Notes under the pieces: model-generated
The model's database searches: none
Told to the model about the DNA's origin: nothing
What the model saw: the letters and a program-made list of their open reading frames with translations, nothing else
Origin: Bacteroidales bacterium
GTDB taxonomy: Bacteria > Bacteroidota > Bacteroidia > Bacteroidales > VadinHA17
Reading direction: 5' to 3'
Assembly: GCA_012514255.1 (NCBI GenBank)
Contig: JAAZAP010000323.1
Location: 1 to 10,468 of the forward strand
DNA: 10,468 nt
Shown here: positions 5,777 through 10,468 of the stretch, one piece after another
Layout: each line of letters opens with the position of its first letter
Numbering within the stretch: position 1 is the first letter of the stretch
Position numbers and translations under genes: made by a program

Positions 5777-7960
5777 ATGACCTATCCTTTCGTAAGACAA
5801 TATGATGCCATGGATTGCGGGCCGGCTTGCCTGAGCATGGTAGCACTCAGTCATGGCAGGAGGTTGTCACTGGAAACCATCCGCAAAAGAGCATGGATAA
5901 CGCGTGAGGGTGTTTCATTTCTTGGATTGAAATCGGCCGCCGAAAGCATCGGATTCAAGGCAGCAGGGGTGAAGATACCCTTCGGCCGTCTGAAGGATGA
6001 GGCTCCTATGCCCTGTATAGTGCACTGGAAGCAGAATCACTTCATCGTTGTCAACAGGGTGAATGACCGGATGGTCTGGGTAAGTGACCCGGCCATTGGC
6101 AGGTTGAAGATGACTCATGAAGAGTTCAGTCAGGGCTGGATTTCGGGTGAGGCCGGAGAGGGGCCTGCAGGTATGGCCCTGTTGCTTGAACCAGGTCCTG
6201 AATTCATGGCTCTGACAGATGATCCCCCTCCCATGGGAGGCTTCAGATTCCTGGCACCTTACCTGAAGCCTTACCGCAGGCAGATAATGATGCTCTTCGT
6301 CGGACTGATTATCTCCAGCGGTATCCAGTTACTCTTTCCCTTTATGACGCAGGCCATCATAGACAGGGGTATTGCCAACAGTGATCTCAGGTTCATCTAC
6401 CTCATACTGGCCGGTCAGCTGGCACTCACTGCTGGGAGACTGTCAGTGGAGTTCTTTCGCGGATGGCTGCTGCTCCACCTGGGTGCACGGCTCAATATCC
6501 GCATCGTCTCTGACTTCCTTGCCCGTCTGATGGGGCTGCCTATCGCATACTTCGACACCAGGCTCAACGGCGATATCCTTCAGCGGATTGATGATAACAG
6601 CAGGATAGAGAACTACCTGACCTCCTCGAGCCTTGCAATTCTCTTCTCCCTATTCAATTTCGTGGTGTTCGGGGTGGTTCTTGGCATATACAGCATTCCG
6701 GTACTATTGGTTTTCCTGGGGGGGACAGCGTTATATATCCTTTACGTAACCCTCTTCATGCCGGCGCGTGAGCGTCTTGACAATATCCGGTTCATGCAGA
6801 TGGCAGAGGCCGGAGACAGGATGATAAACATTGTGAACGGCATGCAGGAGATCAAGCTTGCAGGCAACGAAGCCTCCAACAGGCGCGAGTGGGAAAAGAT
6901 GCAGCATAAGATATACGGTACCCGCCTCAAAGGGCTCAGGATACTCCAGTTCCAGACTGCCGGGGGAACACTGATCCATGAGTCTGTCAATATAATTATC
7001 ACCGTCATCTCTGCAACACTGGTGATCAACGGTTCAATGACTCTGGGAATGATGCTTGCCGTCCAGTTCATCACCGGCCAGCTCAACGGACCCGTGTCAC
7101 AGATTGTGAATTTCATGAGAGCATCACAGGATGCAAGGATCAGCCTGGAGCGACTGGCCGAGGTGCATGCGATGGAGCCTGAGGAGCAGAGTGGTTATGC
7201 AGGAGAGCCAATGCCTGAGCGGGCTGACATTAACATTAAGAATCTCTCATTCAGATATGAGGGCCCCGGTTCACCATGGGTACTGCATAATCTTAACCTG
7301 ACAATCCCTGCCGGCAAAATAACTGCCGTTGTTGGCGAGAGCGGATCCGGAAAGACAACCCTCCTGAAGATGCTTATGGGATTCTATCCTCCCGAAGAAG
7401 GATCTGTGACGATAGGAGGAAAAAGACTGGAAGAGATAAGCATCTCCTCCCTGAGAAAAAACACCGGGGCCGTAATGCAGGAGGGTTATATATTCCCTGA
7501 TACCATTCTGGGCAACATTGCTCCAGGTGAAGATGATCCGGACATGGAGAGAGTAGCCATGGCAGTCAGTGTGGCCAGCCTGAATCCCCTGCTCAGCAAT
7601 TTGCCTTCAGGGCTGCTGACAAAGGTAGGGCAGGGCGGCCACGGACTGAGCCAGGGACAACGTCAACGAATACTTATTGCCCGGGTGGTCTACAAGCAGC
7701 CCTCGCTGCTTCTCCTTGATGAGGCAACCAGCTCGCTGGATGCCTCCAATGAGAGGATGATTGTTGAAAACCTGGCAGGATTTTATGCAGGCAGGACCGT
7801 GGTCATAGTGGCTCACAGGCTCAGCACTGTCCGCCACGCAGATATGATAGCAGTGCTCGGGGGAGGGGTGGTGACAGAATCAGGAACCCATCAAGAGCTT
7901 ACTGCACTGAGAGGAAAATACTACAGGCTGATCAGGGATCAGCTCGAGCTGGGCAACTGA
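5777..7960 (+). CDS. C39-peptidase ABC exporter (PCAT type) for double-glycine leader peptides
   Basis: A 727-residue bifunctional exporter, the usual length for the family. Residues 1-130 are a C39 cysteine peptidase: QYDAMDCGPACLSMV with catalytic Cys14, HFIVV with His88, and DPA with Asp104. A six-span ABC membrane domain follows (about 150-435; e.g. MMLFVGLIISSGIQLLFPFM and VVFGVVLGIYSIPVLLVFLG). The C-terminal ATPase has Walker A GESGSGKTT, Q-loop VMQEGYIF, signature LSQGQRQR, Walker B LLLLDEATSSLD and H-loop VAHRLS. All catalytic residues look intact. I chose ATG 5777 because MTYPFVRQYDAMDCGPACL is the normal start of these proteins; the frame extends back to a TTG at 5648 but that extension has no family match. 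It would cut a leader after Gly-Gly in the cytoplasm and export the tail. The peptide at 1678-1815 is the obvious candidate substrate. No HlyD-type adaptor or TolC partner is in the window. The 3' end overlaps the next gene by 22 bases, convergently. Confidence 0.95.
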   Translation: MTYPFVRQYDAMDCGPACLSMVALSHGRRLSLETIRKRAWITREGVSFLGLKSAAESIGFKAAGVKIPFGRLKDEAPMPCIVHWKQNHFIVVNRVNDRMVWVSDPAIGRLKMTHEEFSQGWISGEAGEGPAGMALLLEPGPEFMALTDDPPPMGGFRFLAPYLKPYRRQIMMLFVGLIISSGIQLLFPFMTQAIIDRGIANSDLRFIYLILAGQLALTAGRLSVEFFRGWLLLHLGARLNIRIVSDFLARLMGLPIAYFDTRLNGDILQRIDDNSRIENYLTSSSLAILFSLFNFVVFGVVLGIYSIPVLLVFLGGTALYILYVTLFMPARERLDNIRFMQMAEAGDRMINIVNGMQEIKLAGNEASNRREWEKMQHKIYGTRLKGLRILQFQTAGGTLIHESVNIIITVISATLVINGSMTLGMMLAVQFITGQLNGPVSQIVNFMRASQDARISLERLAEVHAMEPEEQSGYAGEPMPERADINIKNLSFRYEGPGSPWVLHNLNLTIPAGKITAVVGESGSGKTTLLKMLMGFYPPEEGSVTIGGKRLEEISISSLRKNTGAVMQEGYIFPDTILGNIAPGEDDPDMERVAMAVSVASLNPLLSNLPSGLLTKVGQGGHGLSQGQRQRILIARVVYKQPSLLLLDEATSSLDASNERMIVENLAGFYAGRTVVIVAHRLSTVRHADMIAVLGGGVVTESGTHQELTALRGKYYRLIRDQLELGN

Positions 7961-8148
7961 TCACTCCCCGCTCTTCCGGCATAAGGTTCGTAATCATCGG
8001 GCTGATCCTTCAGACTTCTTTTGGGACCAATTCCGCCGGAAGACCTGCCCTTACCACCCATACTCTTCTGCTTCACATATCTTCGGTAAAGAGAGAAACC
8101 GGCAAGTGCAAATGCCACAACCAGAATAATGATATCCTTTGTTTCCAT
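7939..8148 (-). CDS. Small single-span membrane protein, unknown function (69 aa)
   Basis: A 69-residue protein from ATG 8148. Residues 5-22 are a hydrophobic span (DIIILVVAFALAGFSLY), followed by a basic stretch (RRYVKQK) and a polar Gly/Ser/Asp-rich tail (about 30-69). The basic residues after the span predict N-out, C-in. I do not recognise a family. A good -7 box at 8175-8182 and its own leader support a real gene. It converges on the exporter with a 22-base overlap, so it is unlikely to share an operon with it. It could be a local membrane accessory or an unrelated gene. Confidence 0.65.
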   Translation of the reverse strand: METKDIIILVVAFALAGFSLYRRYVKQKSMGGKGRSSGGIGPKRSLKDQPDDYEPYAGRAGSDQLPSSS

Positions 8149-8160
8149 GCTCAGAGGTTC

Positions 8161-8178
8161 TTTGTCTTAACAGACAAA
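8161..8178. promoter_or_regulatory. Inverted repeat at start region of the small membrane protein gene
   Basis: TTTGTCT-TAAC-AGACAAA is a perfect 7-base inverted repeat with a 4-base centre. It overlaps the -7 box and the expected transcription start of the leftward gene, a good place for an operator; alternatively it forms a hairpin at the very 5' end of that message. Confidence 0.4.
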
Positions 8179-8182
8179 TTTA
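8175..8182 (-). promoter_or_regulatory. Candidate -7 box for the 69-aa membrane protein
   Basis: TAAATTTG on the minus strand matches TAnnTTTG exactly, 26 bases upstream of the ATG at 8148. No good TTTG lies at the -33 distance (GTTC is there instead), which is common in this phylum. Confidence 0.4.
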
Positions 8183-8232
8183 AGCATTTTGCGGCCAGAC
8201 GGAACCGCCGGGTCATTTAAATAAAGTAATGG

Positions 8233-8263
8233 TTTGAGTTTTACAGATAATCCATTATTTTCG
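8233..8263 (+). promoter_or_regulatory. Candidate promoter of the DUF349 gene
   Basis: TTTG at 8233-8236 is followed 19 bases later by TATTTTCG at 8256-8263, one mismatch from TAnnTTTG and at the ideal Bacteroidota spacing. Transcription would start near 8270, giving a leader of about 64 bases. That leader contains two tiny ATG frames (8291-8308 and 8308-8319), and AAAGGA lies six bases before the gene's ATG. Confidence 0.45.
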
Positions 8264-8333
8264 TGGTTTGAAAAAAAGGGGGGAGACTGAATGCAATTCC
8301 TCCTTACATGATGCACTGAAGAAAGGATTCATA

Positions 8334-10468
8334 ATGACTACAAAAGATCCGGAAAACTCTGTTCAGAATGAACAATTCGATGGTACTGAAGAAACCAGAG
8401 AATCTACGGAAGAAAATGCAAACAGGGACAAGGCTCCGGGGGATTCACAGACCAATGACCTGACTCCTGCAGAGGATGCTGCTCCTGAAAATGTAACCGA
8501 AAAGACTGAGTCTGCTGTTGAAGAGCAGAGTGAGACTGCCGGTAATGAGGAGACTCACATTAAAGGGGGGAAAGCCACTGAGGGAGATACCACCGCTGAG
8601 GCAGATACTGAGAAGAATGATGTACATGATGACTCCTCAGTGGAAACGAAAGAAGCTGCCCCGGAGGATTCAGCTGAGAAGGATGCTGTTCCTGATGACT
8701 CCTCAGTGGAAACGAAAGAAGCTGCCCCGGAGGATTCAGCTGAGAAGGATGCTGTTCCTGATGACTCCTCAGTGGAAACGAAAGAAGCTGCCCCGGAGAC
8801 CTCAGCCGGGAAGAATGCTGTTACCGGTGATTCCATCGAAGATAAGACTGAACCCGATGAGGAGAGTGAGACTGAAGCCGGGGAGGAAACCGGAACAGAG
8901 AGCTTGACCGGGGATAAGAAGGAAATCACGGATGAGACTGTGGCAGGGGATGAGCATGAGGCTGACGGTGAGACGGTGTCAGATGATGAAGAGTCGGCAC
9001 GCGAGGAAGATGAGAAGGTCAATTACGACGAGATAGAGCTTCCGCCGGTGGATTACAGCGGATTTTCAAGGAAGGAGCTGGTTGAGACTCTGGCCCTGAT
9101 AGTAGAGAACAGGCCCCCGGCAGAGATCATGGACGATGTTGCCCGTATCAAAGAGTTCTTTTACAGGAAGACCAAGACTGAATTCAATGAAAAACGACTG
9201 AACTACGCCAAGGAGGGAGGGAATATTGAAGATTTCAGGCCTGAACCGGATGAGCTTGAGATTCAGATAAAAGGCATACTAGACACCTGGCGCAGCCGCA
9301 GGAGTGATTTCAACAGGATACTGGAGAGCGAGAAACAGGATAACCTGCGAAAGAAACTTGATCTTATTGAACAGATCAAGGACCTGGTAAACCGTGAGGA
9401 AGCCATTAACAAGACATTTCAGGAATTCAGGAACCTGCAGAATGAATGGCATGCCACAGGAATGGTGCCCCAGTCAGCCGTAAAGGACCTCTGGGAGAAT
9501 TACCATCATGCTGTAGAGATTTTTTATGATTACATAAAGATAAACCGGGAGCTGAGGGACCTTGACCTCAGGAAGAACATGGAATCCAAGATAGCCCTTT
9601 GCGAGAAGGCTGAGGAGCTGCTGCTGGAACCCAATGCCGTCAACGCCTTCAAGCTGCTCCAGGAATACCACAATCAGTGGCGCGAGATAGGCCCGGTGCC
9701 GCATGAGAACAAGAATGACCTCTGGGAGCGTTTCCGCGAAGCCACAACAAAAGTCAACAAGAGGCATCATGAGTATTTCGAGAAGCAGAAGGAGGACCAA
9801 AAGCGGAACCTGGACGCAAAGACCGCCCTTTGTGAAAAAGTGGAGGAGATAGCTTCCGGGGAGATACTGACCTTTGCTGATTTCAAGGAGAAATCGGATG
9901 CCATAATGGAATGTCAGAAGCTCTGGAAAACGATAGGATTTGCTCCCAAGAAGCACAATAACAAGATATACCAGCGGTTCAGGGCAGCCTGTGACACATT
10001 CTTTGAGAAAAAACGTGCATTTTTCGCAGAGAACAAGGAGACACAGGTCAGAAACCTGCAGCTCAAGACAGAGCTTTGCCTGAAGGCAGAAGCCCTCCAG
10101 GAGAGCAGCGACTGGAAGGAGACATCCGATATGCTCATAAGACTCCAGAAAGAGTGGAAGGAGATCGGTCCCGTGCCCAAAAAGTATTCGGAAAAGATAT
10201 GGAGACGGTTCCGTAAGGCATGTGATACATTCTTTACCAGGAAGTCGGAGTACTTCGCCGGCAGGGATACATCATTCGAGGATAATCTGAAGGCGAAGCT
10301 TGCCATCATTGATGAGCTTGATGCTTTTGATCCGGGGGATGATCCCAGTGAGAGCTTTGAAAAACTAAAGGAGATACAGAATCGCTGGACCGAGATCGGT
10401 TACGTTCCGTTCAACAAAAAGGAGGAGATCGCCCGCCGTTACAAGGAGGCTCTCAACAGGCAGTTTGA
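8334..10468 (+). CDS. DUF349 repeat protein with acidic low-complexity N-terminus, 3' end cut
   Basis: Open from ATG 8334 to the window edge (711 codons and two bases), so the C-terminus is missing. Residues 1 to about 228 are very rich in Glu, Asp, Ser, Thr and Ala and include a 22-residue tandem repeat (about 99-164). From VNYDEIELPPVDYSGFSRKE onward the protein is helical and charged and contains five DUF349 units marked by W-x-x-(I/T)-G-x-(V/A)-P: GMVP, IGPVP, IGFAP, IGPVP and IGYVP, with the Trp at about residues 372, 449, 531, 608 and 685, spaced 77-82 apart. Units share the pattern F-(K/R)-x-A-x-D-x-F-F-x-K-(K/R). No signal peptide or membrane span is visible, so it should be cytoplasmic. 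DUF349 proteins are widespread in Bacteroidota and their function is poorly known; the long coiled repeats suggest a scaffold or nucleic-acid binder, which is a guess. AAAGGA six bases before the ATG supports the start. No functional link to the peptide system is apparent. Confidence 0.9.
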   Translation, partial: MTTKDPENSVQNEQFDGTEETRESTEENANRDKAPGDSQTNDLTPAEDAAPENVTEKTESAVEEQSETAGNEETHIKGGKATEGDTTAEADTEKNDVHDDSSVETKEAAPEDSAEKDAVPDDSSVETKEAAPEDSAEKDAVPDDSSVETKEAAPETSAGKNAVTGDSIEDKTEPDEESETEAGEETGTESLTGDKKEITDETVAGDEHEADGETVSDDEESAREEDEKVNYDEIELPPVDYSGFSRKELVETLALIVENRPPAEIMDDVARIKEFFYRKTKTEFNEKRLNYAKEGGNIEDFRPEPDELEIQIKGILDTWRSRRSDFNRILESEKQDNLRKKLDLIEQIKDLVNREEAINKTFQEFRNLQNEWHATGMVPQSAVKDLWENYHHAVEIFYDYIKINRELRDLDLRKNMESKIALCEKAEELLLEPNAVNAFKLLQEYHNQWREIGPVPHENKNDLWERFREATTKVNKRHHEYFEKQKEDQKRNLDAKTALCEKVEEIASGEILTFADFKEKSDAIMECQKLWKTIGFAPKKHNNKIYQRFRAACDTFFEKKRAFFAENKETQVRNLQLKTELCLKAEALQESSDWKETSDMLIRLQKEWKEIGPVPKKYSEKIWRRFRKACDTFFTRKSEYFAGRDTSFEDNLKAKLAIIDELDAFDPGDDPSESFEKLKEIQNRWTEIGYVPFNKKEEIARRYKEALNRQF
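8628..8825 (+). repeat. 66-base in-frame tandem repeat, about 2.6-3 copies
   Basis: Copies start at 8628, 8694 and 8760. The first two are identical over all 66 bases; the third is identical for 39 bases (to 8798) and then diverges while keeping the pattern. The unit encodes 22 residues beginning DDSSVETKEAAPEDSAEK. Perfect identity with no synonymous change points to recent slippage or unequal exchange, so copy number may vary between strains. Because 66 is a multiple of 3, gain or loss keeps the gene in frame. Confidence 0.95.

Noticed and set aside
8628..8825. Possible CRISPR-like array
   Set aside because: Copies are directly adjacent without spacers and are in frame within a coding region.
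8518..9022. Repetitive frames on both strands over the acidic arm of the DUF349 gene
   Set aside because: They are out-of-frame readings of the 66-base tandem repeat and Glu/Asp/Ser-rich codons.
9474..10309. Minus-strand frames over the DUF349 repeats
   Set aside because: Antisense shadows of a long repeat-coding frame with five recognisable units.

Overview
The window looks like a piece of a Bacteroidota (Bacteroidales-like) chromosome. The evidence is the family content (DUF349 repeat protein, sigma factor next to a TPR/CHAT protein, double-glycine leader peptide with a C39 exporter), the absence of strong Shine-Dalgarno sequences, and several TAnnTTTG-type -7 boxes upstream of genes. Base composition is moderate, with no sign of a phage, plasmid or insertion sequence.

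Layout from left to right: (1) a sensor-less histidine kinase (minus strand, cut by the left edge); (2) a membrane protein with an anti-sigma-like cytoplasmic N-terminus and periplasmic TPRs (minus); (3) an intergenic stretch that holds a 45-codon gene on the minus strand, 1678-1815, encoding a double-glycine leader peptide, plus an unexplained GC-rich patch; (4) a 1020-residue secreted and membrane-anchored TPR-CHAT protease-like protein (plus, from about 2027); (5) a sigma-70/ECF-like factor (minus), convergent with and overlapping the CHAT gene; (6) a 727-residue C39-peptidase ABC exporter (plus, start at 5777); (7) a 69-residue single-span membrane protein (minus); (8) a long DUF349 repeat protein with an acidic, tandem-repeat N-terminus (plus, runs off the right edge).

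The most interesting reading is that items 1-6 form one system. The small peptide ends its leader in LSNEEMINVRGG, which fits the processing site that C39 exporters such as item 6 cut. The exporter would remove the leader and move a 20-residue cysteine-free tail out of the cytoplasm. The sigma factor and the anti-sigma-like TPR membrane protein could control expression. The CHAT protein has an intact His848/Cys895 dyad and is predicted to face the periplasm, so it could act on the membrane regulator or on the peptide. The co-functioning is inference from proximity; the peptide, the exporter motifs and the CHAT dyad are read directly. Items 7 and 8 look like unrelated chromosomal genes.
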